A stretch of 64,000 nucleotides of DNA from Methylocella silvestris BL2 (GCF_000021745.1 NC_011666.1:4181001-4245000), one strand, 5' to 3'; shown: positions 8,189 to 18,173, counted from the stretch's first letter. Numbers and translations: made by a program. Notes: generated from the sequence alone by a model not told the origin.

Positions 8189-10021
8189 TCAAGGCTGCTT
8201 GCGCCACCAATTGTCGAGGGTCGAGCTCGCGGTCGGGGAGCCGTAGCGGGGCAGCGCCGCCGGGCGCGCCAGCGCGGTCGAGGACGCCGTCCACAGATCG
8301 GACGAATGAAACAGCGGCACGATATAGAAGCCGGACAGCAGTACGCGGTCATAGGCGCGCACCGCGGTCACGAAATCCTCGCGGCTGCGGGCGGCGAGCA
8401 TGGCGGCGATCAGCGCGTCGACGGCGGGGGATTTGACGCCGGCGAGATTGAACGAGGCCTCCTGGTCGGCGCTCTTCGAGCCCCAGCGCGAGCGCTGCTC
8501 ATTGCCGGGCGAGGCCGAGGCGAGCCAGCTGCCGATCATCATGTCGAAGTCGAATTTCTGACGGCGGCGCTGATATTGCACTTCATCGACCAGCCGCACT
8601 TTGGCGGAAACGCCGATCCGGCCGAGCGAATCGGCATAGTTCAGCGCCAGCCGCTCCTGATTGCGGTCTTTCACCATGATCTCGAAAGCGAGCGGCGCGC
8701 CGTCCTTGACGAGCTTGCCATTCTCGAGCTGGTAGCCCGCCTGCTCGAGCAGGGCGAGCGCGCGCTTTGGCATGGTCCGGTCGCGCCCCGACCCGTCGGT
8801 TTCGGGCGGCCGCCATTTTCCCTCGAGAATGTCCTCCCGCACGGCGCCCGGAAAGGGCGCCAGCAAAGCGCGCTCGGCGGCGCTGGCCGGCCGGCCCGTC
8901 GAGGCGAGTTCGGATTCGTCGAAGAAGCTTTTCGTGCGCTTGTAGAGTCCGCTGTAGAGATTGGCGTTGATCCACTCGAAATCGAACATCATGCCGAGCG
9001 CCTCGCGCACCCTGATGTCGTCAAAGAGCGGCCGGCGCAGGTTGAAGACGAAGCCTTCCATGCCTTTCGGGCCGCCGGCCGGCAGCGCCTCCCGGCGGTC
9101 GCGCCCCTCGCGCATCGCCGGAAAATCATAGGCGCTGGTCCAGCGCGACGGGCTCGTCTCCTCGCGGTAGTCGAGGAGTCCCGCGGCGAAGGACTCGAAC
9201 AGGCTGTTGGCGTCGCGAAAATAGTCGATGGCGATCTCGTCGAAATTATAAAGGCCGCGGCGGACCGGCAGATCCTTGGCCCAATAATTCGGATCGCGCT
9301 TCAACACGAGCCGCTCGCCGGGCTTGACCTCGGCGATCTTATAGGGGCCCGATCCGATCGGAACGGTCAGGCTCGCGTCGTCGAATTTCGAAAGATCGAC
9401 GGCATGGCGCGGCAGCACGGGCATCAGCGCAAGCGTCAAGGGCATTTCGCGGTCGGCGCCCGAACCGAGCTCATAGCGGATGGTCAGCGGATCGGGCGTC
9501 TCGACCGATTTGACGAGGGAATAGGCGGCGCGGTGCTGCGGCCGCCCGCGCGTCTTCAAAAGCTCGAAGGTCCAGCGCACGTCCTCCGACGCGATCGGCG
9601 TTCCGTCCGAAAAATGCGCGGCCGGATTGAGCCGGAAGGTCACATAGGTGCGGTCCGCGTCGGTCTCGACGCTTTCGGCGATGAGTCCGTAGAGCGTGAA
9701 AGGTTCGTCGAGCGAGCGCGTCATCAGCGTCTCGAAGACATTGCCGTTGAGGCCCTGCGCCGTCGATCCGGCCTTGAGATTGAAGGGATTGAGGCTGTCA
9801 TAGGCGCCGGGAAAGCCGATCGACAGCTTGCCGCCCTTGCGCGCCGCCGGATCGGCATAGGGCAGATGGTCGAAATCCTCCGGAAGCTGCGGCTCCCCGT
9901 GCATGGCGATAGCCCCGCGCGGCGCGGGCTGCGCCAGCGCCGGCGCGGCCAGCGCCAAAGCGAAGCAAAGGACAGCGCTGGCGAGCGCCGCGAAGCGGCT
10001 GTTGCGGGGGGCGTTCGTCAT
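8189..10021 (-). CDS. Periplasmic peptide-binding protein, family 5 (YejA-like)
   Basis: A 610-aa extracellular solute-binding protein. Residues 1-30 form a Sec signal peptide (FAALASAVLCFALALAAPALA). The mature part has the family 5 features KGGKLSIGFPGAYDSLNPF, HFSDGTPIASEDVRWTFELLK, SGPYKI and DPNYWAKDLPV. This pattern is closest to YejA-type oligopeptide/microcin C binding proteins. No permease or ATPase gene lies on either side, so it is an orphan binding subunit in this window. ATG start at 10021. Confidence 0.9.
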   Translation of the reverse strand: MTNAPRNSRFAALASAVLCFALALAAPALAQPAPRGAIAMHGEPQLPEDFDHLPYADPAARKGGKLSIGFPGAYDSLNPFNLKAGSTAQGLNGNVFETLMTRSLDEPFTLYGLIAESVETDADRTYVTFRLNPAAHFSDGTPIASEDVRWTFELLKTRGRPQHRAAYSLVKSVETPDPLTIRYELGSGADREMPLTLALMPVLPRHAVDLSKFDDASLTVPIGSGPYKIAEVKPGERLVLKRDPNYWAKDLPVRRGLYNFDEIAIDYFRDANSLFESFAAGLLDYREETSPSRWTSAYDFPAMREGRDRREALPAGGPKGMEGFVFNLRRPLFDDIRVREALGMMFDFEWINANLYSGLYKRTKSFFDESELASTGRPASAAERALLAPFPGAVREDILEGKWRPPETDGSGRDRTMPKRALALLEQAGYQLENGKLVKDGAPLAFEIMVKDRNQERLALNYADSLGRIGVSAKVRLVDEVQYQRRRQKFDFDMMIGSWLASASPGNEQRSRWGSKSADQEASFNLAGVKSPAVDALIAAMLAARSREDFVTAVRAYDRVLLSGFYIVPLFHSSDLWTASSTALARPAALPRYGSPTASSTLDNWWRKQP

Positions 10022-10301
10022 CGCGGCAGTCTGGACCGTTCCTCGTCAGCGCGGCGCGCCCATGTCGCCGCCGGCGCGCGGCTCCTGCGCCTTGCGGGCA
10101 TAGTTTGCGCAGCGGGCTTGCCAGCCGCCCCCATGTTGGTTAACCCGGACGCCATTGCTGCGAAAGACATAAACGCTGCCGCGTGGCGACGCCATCCTTG
10201 ACGGCGTCGCGAATGTCAGTTTTGTCTTGCGCCGCCGCTCTTCGCCCGGGCCCCTTCCGAGCGCTTGAACCAAACGGGCCGATGAATTGAAAGGAATTCT
10301 G

Positions 10302-11071
10302 ATGTCTTTGTCGTTGAGCGCCTCGGCGCGGCGGGCCTCGCCGGCGCGCTCCTGCTCGCCGGCGCGCCGGCTTTCGCGCAGCAGAAGAAGCCGGCCGCGG
10401 CGCCCGCGCAGCCGGCTCCTGCGCCAGCCCCGGCGCAAGCTCCCGCCGCACAGCCCGGATCGCCGGTTCCGCAGCAGGCGCCGCAGCAGGGCCCGTTCCG
10501 GGTCGATTTGCTGCCGACGCAGAACGACTGGACCAAGGTGTGCGGCAAGGATCAGGCCGCCAACAAGGAAATCTGCTACACGACGCGCGACTTCAGCTCG
10601 CAGAAGGATCAGCCGCCGGTTCTGGCGCTCGCCGTCTACGATATCAAGGGTGAGGACACGCGCATCGTCCGCCTTCTGATGCCGGTCGGATTGATGCTGC
10701 GTCCGGGCTTCCGCTTCACGATCGACAAGGGCCAGCCGCTCGAAGGCGGCTTCGAAATCTGCTTCCCCAATGGCTGCTTCGCCGAAGCCAAGGTCAAGGG
10801 GACGACGATCGCGGAGTTGAAGAAGGGGACGGTAATGACCGTCGACGTTAAGAATCAGGCGAACAACCTCGTCACCTTCGGGGTGCCCCTCGCCGGCTTC
10901 GACAAGGCGTTCGACGGGCCGGCGGTCGATCCCAAGGTGCTCGAGGAGCAGCAGAAGAAGCTCCAGGCCGAGTTGCAGAAGCGGGCCGAGGACGAGCGCA
11001 AGAAGCTCGAAACCCAGAAGACCGACGGAACCGGCGGCGCGGCTCCGCCCGTGGCTCCGGCCAAGCCGTAG
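10302..11071 (+). CDS. Invasion-associated locus B (IalB) family protein with apparent frameshift near the start
   Basis: The main frame encodes the IalB domain (TQNDWTKVCGKD, EICYTT, RLLMPVGLMLRPGFRF, FEICFPNGCFAEAK) and a charged C-terminal tail rich in Gln, Lys and Glu. Upstream of it the same frame gives a good signal peptide (LGAAGLAGALLLAGAPAFA, then Q) and an Ala/Pro/Gln linker, but that frame has no ATG, GTG or TTG before the signal peptide. The only well-placed start is ATG 10302 behind an aaagga ribosome site, one frame away. Inserting one base near 10319 would give M-S-L-S-L-S-R-L-G and join both. So this is either a real 1-base deletion or a sequence error. IalB proteins are periplasmic or surface-associated. 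Confidence 0.75.
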
Positions 11072-11090
11072 CCCGGCGGAGGTTTGCTTC

Positions 11091-11117
11091 GGAAGCGGCG
11101 GCTTATTCGCCGCTTCC
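11091..11117. terminator. Stem-loop between convergent ialB-like and response-regulator genes
   Basis: A perfect 10-bp stem (11091-11100 with 11108-11117) and a 7-base loop. It lies 20 bases after the IalB stop and 27 before the response-regulator stop. No clear U-run follows on either side, so terminator activity is plausible rather than certain. Confidence 0.55.
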
Positions 11118-11143
11118 TCAAACTGAATAGAGGCAGACGCCGC

Positions 11144-11779
11144 TCAGCCGCGGCCCCGCAGCTCCACCGCAAATTTGATCAGCGCCGGGCTGGTGCCGAT
11201 GCCGAGCTTCTGTTTCACCGCCGAGACGATATTCGCCGCCGTCTTGTAGCCAATCGCTAAAGCCGCGGAAATCTCGGACAGATTCTTGCCCTCGCCCAGC
11301 AGGGTCACCACCTGCTTTTCCCTTTCGCTCAGGACGCGCAGCGGGTCTTCCACCGGTTCGAAATTGGCCAGCGCAAGATTTTGCGCGACCGACTGACCAA
11401 GATAGACGGCGCCGGCGAGCGCCTTGTCGATCGCCTGCAAGATCGCGTTTGGATCGTCGTTCTTGGTCACATAGCCGCGCGCGCCGCGCTCCAGCGCTCG
11501 CGTGACGAAGCTCGCCGCCTCATACATCGTGAAAATCACGATGCGGGTTCCGGGATTGTCCCGCAGCAGCTCCGGAATGACCTCAAGGCCGCCCTGGTCG
11601 GGCAGTTCGAGATCGAGAATGATGACCGCGGGCCGCAGGGCGCGGTTGGCGTCAAGGCCCGCCTGCGCGGAGCTCGCCTCGAAAGGCTCGAAATCCGGCC
11701 TCCGCGCCAGGATGCGCAGGCAGCCGTCCCGGACGATCGGATGATCCTCGATGAGGAGAATTTTGGTGCGTTCGCTCAT
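11144..11779 (-). CDS. NarL/FixJ-type response regulator
   Basis: A 211-aa two-component regulator. The receiver domain (1-120) has the acidic pair ED at 11-12, the phospho-acceptor Asp56 in IILDLELPD, and the conserved Thr and Lys positions (IFTMY, VTKND). A LuxR-type helix-turn-helix follows (about 148-205, LSEREKQVVTLLGEGKNLSEI). Its start overlaps the kinase stop by ATGA, so the two are translationally coupled. Targets are unknown. Confidence 0.93.
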   Translation of the reverse strand: MSERTKILLIEDHPIVRDGCLRILARRPDFEPFEASSAQAGLDANRALRPAVIILDLELPDQGGLEVIPELLRDNPGTRIVIFTMYEAASFVTRALERGARGYVTKNDDPNAILQAIDKALAGAVYLGQSVAQNLALANFEPVEDPLRVLSEREKQVVTLLGEGKNLSEISAALAIGYKTAANIVSAVKQKLGIGTSPALIKFAVELRGRG

Positions 11780-13266
11780 GAATGAATCGCGGCTCCTTCC
11801 GCGCGTTCGCCACCCGCAGGCGAATTTGTCTCAAACGAAGATGTCTCCGCCGCCTTGACGATGGGCGTTTGGCCGGCGACTGGGATCACGGCCTCGATCC
11901 GCATTCCGCCGCTCGCGCCCTTCTTGATGCTCAGCCGCCCGTCGAGCTTCCGCGCCCGCTCGCTCATGCCGAGCAGGCCGAAACCATAGCGCAATTCGGG
12001 CGGAGGTCCGATCCCGTCGTCGGCGATGACGAGCCGAATATGCGGCCCGGCCACGTCGAGTGTCTCGACCGCCATGGCGATGCTGACTGCGCTCGCCCCC
12101 GAGTGGCGGGCGACATTGGTGAGGCATTCCTGCACGATGCGATAGGCGGTGAGGCTCGCCTCCTCGTCGAAACGCCGCTCCGCCTCGGCGCCGGTAATAT
12201 CGATCGCACAGGAAAAATCGCGGTGCTGCGCGGCGAAGGTTTCGACAAGCTGGCGCAAGGCGTCGGCGAGCCCCATCTGGCGCAGCACGACCGGCCTGAT
12301 GCGCTCCAGAATACGATAATTCTGCTTCTGGATGGCGTCCGCCAGCGCCGAGATGTTTTTCGCGCGGTCGATGATCTCGTCTTTTTCCGCAGGCGTCCCC
12401 GCGCCTGCGGCGGCGGCCTCGACGACGCAGGAGGCGGCGACGCGAATGCCGAACAGCGAGGCGCCGAATTCGTCGTGCAGCTCCCTTGCAAGCTCCTTGC
12501 GCTCGGCGTCCTGGATGGAAAGCAGCCGGTCGATCAGGAGATGATTGTCCGCCTCTGCCCTGGCTAGCGTCGCGGAGAGCTTGTTAAAATGCTCGCCGAT
12601 GCGGGAAAGCTCGGCGATCTTGATCTCGCCGACGCCGCCGAACTGTCCGCGCCCGAGCCGGTCGAGGCCCTCGACGAGCTGACGCAGCGGCTCCAGCGTG
12701 TGGCGCGCCGCAAGAATGATCAGCACGACGATAGCGATGGAGAGGACGGTCAGCAGCGTCGTCAGAAAGAGAAGGCTCGCCCAGATTTCGGCGATCTCAT
12801 CGGCGGGCTCGCTCGCCATCAAGATCTCGCCATGCGGTCCGCCGTCGATGGTCACCGGATAGGTTTTTGTGATCGTCGCCGGGCGCAGCAGGCGTTCGAA
12901 CCAGGCGGGGGCCGTCTCCCGCCCCGGCGCGGAGACCGGCTGACCCGGGGCGCCCGGACCATTGACGAAGGAAACCTTGATATGGCGCACATGGGCGAGG
13001 CCCTCGCGCAGCCGGCTGAGGGCGCTGGCCTCCGCGGCGGCGTCGGAAGCCGGGGCATCGGCGAGATCGTCCAGCGCATAGCGGATCAGATGGTCGCCGA
13101 GCGTCAGCCCCGAGGAAATTTCCGAGGCGATGCGGCTTTTTGCGCCATACAGCGTGACGGCGATCACGACGGCGATTCCGAGCGCGAGAATGCACGACGG
13201 GATGAGAATCAACTGCATCCGGATCGAGTTCTGCGCGGCGGAATGAGGCATCGGCTTCGGCGCCAT
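11776..13266 (-). CDS. Membrane histidine kinase, NarX/UhpB-like (HisKA_3)
   Basis: About 496 aa from the ATG at 13266 (MAPKPMPHS); a GTG at 13320 would add 18 residues. There are two membrane helices (about 18-41 and 166-186) around a periplasmic sensing region of about 120 residues, then a HAMP-like linker, the H-box ARELHDEFGASLFGIR (His264), and an ATPase domain with N-box and GFGLLGMSERARKL G-box. Kinases of this class pair with NarL/LuxR regulators, and the regulator gene overlaps its stop by four bases. The ligand cannot be deduced. Confidence 0.92.
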   Translation of the reverse strand: MAPKPMPHSAAQNSIRMQLILIPSCILALGIAVVIAVTLYGAKSRIASEISSGLTLGDHLIRYALDDLADAPASDAAAEASALSRLREGLAHVRHIKVSFVNGPGAPGQPVSAPGRETAPAWFERLLRPATITKTYPVTIDGGPHGEILMASEPADEIAEIWASLLFLTTLLTVLSIAIVVLIILAARHTLEPLRQLVEGLDRLGRGQFGGVGEIKIAELSRIGEHFNKLSATLARAEADNHLLIDRLLSIQDAERKELARELHDEFGASLFGIRVAASCVVEAAAAGAGTPAEKDEIIDRAKNISALADAIQKQNYRILERIRPVVLRQMGLADALRQLVETFAAQHRDFSCAIDITGAEAERRFDEEASLTAYRIVQECLTNVARHSGASAVSIAMAVETLDVAGPHIRLVIADDGIGPPPELRYGFGLLGMSERARKLDGRLSIKKGASGGMRIEAVIPVAGQTPIVKAAETSSFETNSPAGGERAEGAAIHS

Positions 13267-13469
13267 GTCCTTCGTAAATTTCTTTATCTTTTGCGGCGCT
13301 GCGCGCGCTTCTGAATTCACCTATGCCCCGTCGACGGCTCCGCTGCAATAAGATGCAGGGGCGTCAGCGCGGCGGGGGCTTGACGGGTCAAGGCGGCGTG
13401 GATCATGTAGCGAGCCCGCCGCAGCGGCGAACAGGCGGGATTATCTTCATTGCGATAAGGACGGCGCTG

Positions 13470-14228
13470 ATGAACGAGATTGCGCAAAGCTCCTCCGCGC
13501 CTGCGCCGCTGGCGCGAACTTCGCCGTGGCGGCGAGTCGTCGTCAAGCTGTCCGGCGAGGCCCTGATGGGGCAGGGCGGATTTGGCCTCGACATGCCGAC
13601 CCTGACCCGCATCGCCGCGGATCTGTCCTCTGCCGCCCAACTCGGCGTCGAGGTGGCCGTCGTCGTCGGCGGCGGCAATTTCTTCCGCGGCATCGCCGGC
13701 GCCGATAAGGGCATTGAACGCGCGCGGGCCGATTCGATCGGCATGCTCGCGACGGTCATGAACGCGCTCGCGCTCGAATACGCCATCGAAAAGGCCGGCA
13801 AGAGCGCGCGCGCTCTGTCCGCCGTGCCGATGCCCTCGCTGTGCGAGCCCTTCTCGCGCCAGGCGGCGTTGCATCATCTCGGCAAGGGGCGCATCGTCGT
13901 GCTTGCCGGCGGCACCGGAAACCCCTTTTTCACGACCGACACGGGAGCCGCCTTGCGCGGCGCGGAACTTTCCTGCGACCTGATCATGAAGGCGACGCAA
14001 GTCGACGGCGTCTATTCGGACGATCCGAAGCGCAATCCGGCGGCGACGCGCTACGAGACGCTGACCCACGACGAGGCCATCGCCAAGAACCTCGCGGTGA
14101 TGGACACCGCCGCTTTCGCCCTTGCGCGGGAGAACCGGATTCCGATAATCGTCTTTTCCATTCGTGAGCCGGGCGCGATCAGCGCGGCGCTGCAGGGCCA
14201 GGGACGCTTCAGTCTCGTCTCGCCCTGA
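13470..14228 (+). CDS. pyrH: UMP kinase
   Basis: Phosphorylates UMP to UDP in pyrimidine nucleotide synthesis. The 252-aa product belongs to the amino-acid kinase fold: VVVKLSGEALMG near residue 25, VVVGGGNFFRG, TTDTGAALRGAEL and KATQVDGVYSDDP. The ATG at 13470 is chosen over a long in-frame upstream extension that is unlike the family. It is the first gene of the block pyrH-frr-uppS-cdsA-dxr-rseP-bamA, an order conserved across proteobacteria. Confidence 0.97.
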   Translation: MNEIAQSSSAPAPLARTSPWRRVVVKLSGEALMGQGGFGLDMPTLTRIAADLSSAAQLGVEVAVVVGGGNFFRGIAGADKGIERARADSIGMLATVMNALALEYAIEKAGKSARALSAVPMPSLCEPFSRQAALHHLGKGRIVVLAGGTGNPFFTTDTGAALRGAELSCDLIMKATQVDGVYSDDPKRNPAATRYETLTHDEAIAKNLAVMDTAAFALARENRIPIIVFSIREPGAISAALQGQGRFSLVSP

Positions 14229-14303
14229 CATGCGCCACGCCGCGCCGGAAGCTTGGCCGTCCTTGCTCCGCCTTCGGGGCGGACGCCTCAACAGGGTCTG
14301 ATC

Positions 14304-14864
14304 ATGAGCGCTGAATTCGACCTGGCTGACATCAAACGGCGCATGCAGGGCGCGATCGCCACTTTGAAGCATGAACTGGGCGGGCTGCGCACCGGCCGGG
14401 CCTCGGCGAGCCTGATCGAGCCTGTGAATGTCGAGGCTTACGGGCAAACGATGCCGTTGAACCAGGTCGCGACGATCAGCGTGCCGGAGCCGCGCATGCT
14501 GTCGGTTCAGGTGTGGGACAAGGGCATGGTTGGCGCCGTCGACAAGGCGATCCGCAACGCCAATCTGGGCCTCTCGCCGACGGTCGAAGGCCAGGTGCTG
14601 CGCATCCGCATTCCCGAGCTCAATGAGCAAAGGCGCAAGGAAATGGCCAAGGTGGCGCATAAATATGCCGAGGACGCGCGCGTCGCGATCCGGCATGTGC
14701 GCCGCGACGGCATCGACGTCCTGAAGAGGCTCCTGAAGGACAAGGAGATCAGCGAGGATGACGAGAAGCGCCACGAAAGCGAGGTGCAGAAGGCGACGGA
14801 CCAGTGCGTCGCCGACGTCGATTCGGCTCTCGTCGCCAAAGAGCGCGAGATCATGCAGGTGTGA
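14304..14864 (+). CDS. frr: Ribosome recycling factor
   Basis: Splits the post-termination ribosome together with EF-G. The 186-aa product has the typical start ([17 protein letters not shown]), [20 protein letters not shown] and the C-terminal long helices ([27 protein letters not shown]). ATG 14304 has an aggg ribosome site eight bases upstream. Distance from pyrH is 75 bases. Confidence 0.97.
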   Translation: MSAEFDLADIKRRMQGAIATLKHELGGLRTGRASASLIEPVNVEAYGQTMPLNQVATISVPEPRMLSVQVWDKGMVGAVDKAIRNANLGLSPTVEGQVLRIRIPELNEQRRKEMAKVAHKYAEDARVAIRHVRRDGIDVLKRLLKDKEISEDDEKRHESEVQKATDQCVADVDSALVAKEREIMQV

Positions 14865-15065
14865 GGCGGCTCGTCCGAAGAGGCGAGCGCCCGGCGAGCC
14901 GCCCTTTGTCGGACTTCAGACCGCGGCGCCGCGATCGCTTGGCGCGACTCGAGCATTCGGCGTGGTTACGAAAAGCCCTCTAAACGGGACTTTTGGCAAA
15001 ATATCGCTTAAACAGTTTTCGACGGCCGCGCGCGCGGGGCCGTCGCAATCCTTGATCAGGACAGC

Positions 15066-15848
15066 ATGCGAAGCGTGACCTCGAACAAGCCAGACGTCGC
15101 GGCCGATCCGCGCCCGCTCCGCGTCCCCGTCCATGTCGGCGTCATCATGGACGGCAATGGACGCTGGGCCGCGAGCCGAGGCTTGCCCCGTATTGAGGGG
15201 CATCGGCGCGGCCTTGAGGCTTTGCGCGGCGCGGTGCGGACGGCGATCGACTTCAAGCTCGACTATCTCACCGTCTATAGCTTCTCGATGGAGAATTGGA
15301 GCCGCCCTGTCACGGAGGTCGCCGACCTCATGGGGCTGTTGAAGCGCTTCATCCGCAACGATCTCGCCGACCTCAAGAAGGCCAATGTCAAGATCAAGGT
15401 CATCGGCCGACGCGATGATCTGAAGCCGGACATCCGCGCCCTGTTGCAGGAGGCCGAAACGGCGACTTGCGGCGGAACTGGCCTCAATCTCATCGTCGCC
15501 TTCAACTATGGGGCGCGGCAGGAGATCGCCGCCGCCGCCCGAGCGCTGGCCGAAGAGGCCCGCTCCGGCCTGATCGATCCGGCCGATATCGACGAGGCTT
15601 TTTTTGCAAGCCGTCTCGACACCGCCGGCGTTCCCGATCCCGATCTGATCATCCGCACGTCCGGCGAGCAGCGCCTGTCGAATTTTCTGATGTGGCAGGC
15701 GGCCTATTCCGAATTCGTGTTTCTGCCGATTCACTGGCCGGATTTCGACCGCAAGGCCTTCGCCGCAGCCGTCGAGGAATTCGGCGCGCGCGAACGGCGT
15801 TTTGGCGGCGTCACCCCGGCGGCGACGGCAAGCGCAGCGAGGACATAG
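15066..15848 (+). CDS. uppS: Isoprenyl transferase (undecaprenyl diphosphate synthase)
   Basis: A cis-prenyltransferase making the C55 lipid carrier for peptidoglycan and polysaccharide. 260 aa, with the catalytic MDGNGRWA (Asp29), TVYSFSMENWSRP, the LIVAFNYGARQEI motif, and RTSGEQRLSNFLMWQAAYSE near the C-terminus. The leader of about 200 bases between frr and this gene holds no other gene. Confidence 0.96.
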   Translation: MRSVTSNKPDVAADPRPLRVPVHVGVIMDGNGRWAASRGLPRIEGHRRGLEALRGAVRTAIDFKLDYLTVYSFSMENWSRPVTEVADLMGLLKRFIRNDLADLKKANVKIKVIGRRDDLKPDIRALLQEAETATCGGTGLNLIVAFNYGARQEIAAAARALAEEARSGLIDPADIDEAFFASRLDTAGVPDPDLIIRTSGEQRLSNFLMWQAAYSEFVFLPIHWPDFDRKAFAAAVEEFGARERRFGGVTPAATASAART

Positions 15849-15879
15849 CCATCTCCAAGGGACGCCGGTTGCGCCTTTG

Positions 15880-16782
15880 ATGAGACATAAGGGCGCCCAA
15901 CACACGCGCGGCCTCGCGCCGCAACCCGCCAAGGGCCTCGATTGGAGTCGTCCCCGGCGGCGGCTGACCGATCTTGCGCCGCGCGTCGCCTCGTCGCTCG
16001 TGCTCGCGGCGGCGCCGCTGACGGCCGTCTGGCTGGGCGGCGCGATCTTCTCGATGATCTGGTTCATCGCCACCCTCGCGGTCGGCTGGGAGTGGCAGAC
16101 GCTGATCGGCGCGGCGCGGCCGCGTCTGCGTTTTCTTGCGGCGGCGGCGGCGCTGGCCCTTGCGACCTATCTCGCGGAGCAGCAGCATTATCTTGCCGCC
16201 TGCGCGATTTTGGTCCTCGGCGGCGCTCTCGCCGCGCTTGCGGCCGAGCCAGGCAAGCGCGTTTGGACGTTCTGCGGCGTGCCTTACGCGGGGGCGCTGA
16301 TTGTCTCGGTCAGCCTGCTCTATTTCTCGCCGACGGATGGGTCCCGGGCAATTTTTTGGCTTTGCGCCACAGTGTGGGGAACCGATGTCTTCGCCTATTT
16401 TGGCGGAAGGCTGATCGGCGGCCCAAAACTCTGGCCGCAGATTTCGCCGTCAAAAACCTGGTCGGGAACGCTCTGCGGCGTCGTCGCCGGCGCCTCGCTC
16501 GGCGCCATTGTCGGCGCGCATGGCGTCAGCGCGACGCGGCTTCTCGCTCCGATTTTCGCGCTTGGCCTCGTGACGGCGATCGTCTCGCAGGCGGGAGATA
16601 TTTTTGAGTCCTTTGTCAAACGCCGCTTCGGCGTCAAGGATTCGAGCGCGCTGATTCCGGGTCATGGCGGCTTCATGGATCGGCTCGACGGCTTCATCGC
16701 GGCCGGCGCTTTCGCCGCCCTGGTCGGCGCCTTGCACGGGGCGCCGGGCGCCTTCGCGGCGGGCCTGTTCGACTGGGGGTAG
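15880..16782 (+). CDS. cdsA: Phosphatidate cytidylyltransferase
   Basis: Makes CDP-diacylglycerol, precursor of all membrane phospholipids. The protein of about 300 aa from ATG 15880 has seven or eight hydrophobic helices and the C-terminal CdsA signature (SALIPGHGGFMDRLDG), preceded by GTDVFAYFGGRLIGGPKL and SPSKTWSGT. A longer open frame begins inside uppS at 15802 and is rejected because it adds unrelated Arg-rich residues. Confidence 0.95.
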   Translation: MRHKGAQHTRGLAPQPAKGLDWSRPRRRLTDLAPRVASSLVLAAAPLTAVWLGGAIFSMIWFIATLAVGWEWQTLIGAARPRLRFLAAAAALALATYLAEQQHYLAACAILVLGGALAALAAEPGKRVWTFCGVPYAGALIVSVSLLYFSPTDGSRAIFWLCATVWGTDVFAYFGGRLIGGPKLWPQISPSKTWSGTLCGVVAGASLGAIVGAHGVSATRLLAPIFALGLVTAIVSQAGDIFESFVKRRFGVKDSSALIPGHGGFMDRLDGFIAAGAFAALVGALHGAPGAFAAGLFDWG

Positions 16783-16934
16783 GGCGGCCTCGAGGCAGCT
16801 TCCCTCTGCGGCCGATTGGCCACAGGCCGGCCGAAACCGCAACCCGGCTGCTACCCTTTTGTTTTCCGCCATGATTTTATCTCTGCAGGCGCAGAGCGCG
16901 CCGAGGCGCCATCGGGGCGTAATTGGATAGGGCC

Positions 16935-18173
16935 ATGAAAAAAGTCGTTCAACTGCGGCCCTCCCGCTCCGGCGAGGCGAGTTCGCCGGACGCCGATTCG
17001 CGCCGCGTCGTGCTGCTCGGCGCGACCGGCTCCATCGGCCGCTCGACCGTCGAGATCATCAACGGCGCCAACGGCGCCTTCAGCGTGGCCGCCGTCGCCG
17101 GCGGCAGCGACGCCAAGGCGCTCGCCGCCGTCGCCATCGAGCTTGGCGCGGAATTCGCCGCCCTTGCGGATCCGTCCGGCTATGCGGATTTGAAAGCGGC
17201 GCTGTCTGGAACCGCGATCGAGGCGGCGGCCGGTCCCGAGGCGGTGATCGAAGCGGCGCTGCGGCCGGCCGACATCGTTGTCGGCGCCATCGCCGGCGCC
17301 GCCGGCGTCGCGCCGACCTTCGCCGCGCTGGCCGCCGGGCGCATCATCGCGCTCGCGAATAAGGAATGCCTCGTCTGCGCCGGGCCGGCCTTCATGCGTC
17401 AGGCGGCCGCGTCGGGAACCCGGCTTTTGCCGGTCGACAGCGAGCACAACGCCATTTTTCAGGCGATGGGCGACGCCGAATTGTCGTCCGTCGAGATGAT
17501 CACCCTGACGGCCTCCGGCGGACCATTCCGAACCTGGAGCGTCGAGGCCATCGCCGCCGCGACGCCGGAGCAGGCGCTCGCCCATCCAAACTGGTCGATG
17601 GGACCGAAAGTCACGATCGATTCGGCCGGCCTGATGAACAAGGGGCTCGAAGTCATCGAGGCGCATTATCTGTTCGGGATCGAGACGGCGCGGCTCGACG
17701 TGCTGGTTCACGCGCAATCGGTGGTGCACGGCCTCGTCGCCTTCTCAGACGGATCGGTCTCGGCCGGACTCGCCGCGCCCGACATGAAGGTGCCGATCGC
17801 CCATTGCCTGTCGCATCCGCGGCGTCTCGTTACCAAGGCGCGCCGGCTCGATCTCGCGGCGATCGGCCAGCTCACCTTCGAGCGTCCGGATTTTAACCGC
17901 TTTCCGGCCCTGCGCGTCGCCCTCGACGCCTTGCGCGCCGGCCGCGGTCTTCCTACTGTATTGAACGCCGCCAATGAGATTGCCGTGGAGGCGTTCCTGA
18001 AGCGGCGCATTTCGTTCCACGAGATCGCCAAAATCGTCGAGCAGGCTTGCGAGGCGGCGCTGTCCGATGGCGTCGCGCGCGAGCCGGAGACGATCGACGA
18101 GGCGCTCGCCATTGATTTCGCCGTGCGCGAACGCACGCGCGCCCGTTTGCCGGGGACCGCGGCGGCGTCATAA
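16935..18173 (+). CDS. dxr: 1-deoxy-D-xylulose 5-phosphate reductoisomerase
   Basis: Second step of the MEP isoprenoid pathway, forming MEP with NADPH. 412 aa. NADPH-binding GATGSIG lies at about residue 30, with the substrate/metal-site motif DSEHNAIFQ, the loop TASGGPFR, and NWSMGPKVTIDSAGLMNKGLE (given here as the 174-250 region). ATG 16935 follows a gataggg ribosome site; a TTG four codons earlier is less likely. Product feeds uppS in the same cluster. Confidence 0.97.
   Translation: MKKVVQLRPSRSGEASSPDADSRRVVLLGATGSIGRSTVEIINGANGAFSVAAVAGGSDAKALAAVAIELGAEFAALADPSGYADLKAALSGTAIEAAAGPEAVIEAALRPADIVVGAIAGAAGVAPTFAALAAGRIIALANKECLVCAGPAFMRQAAASGTRLLPVDSEHNAIFQAMGDAELSSVEMITLTASGGPFRTWSVEAIAAATPEQALAHPNWSMGPKVTIDSAGLMNKGLEVIEAHYLFGIETARLDVLVHAQSVVHGLVAFSDGSVSAGLAAPDMKVPIAHCLSHPRRLVTKARRLDLAAIGQLTFERPDFNRFPALRVALDALRAGRGLPTVLNAANEIAVEAFLKRRISFHEIAKIVEQACEAALSDGVAREPETIDEALAIDFAVRERTRARLPGTAAAS

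Noticed and set aside
10198-10226. TTGACG upstream of the IalB gene as a promoter
   Set aside because: The sequence 17 bases on is TTTGTC, a poor -10; not enough to call.
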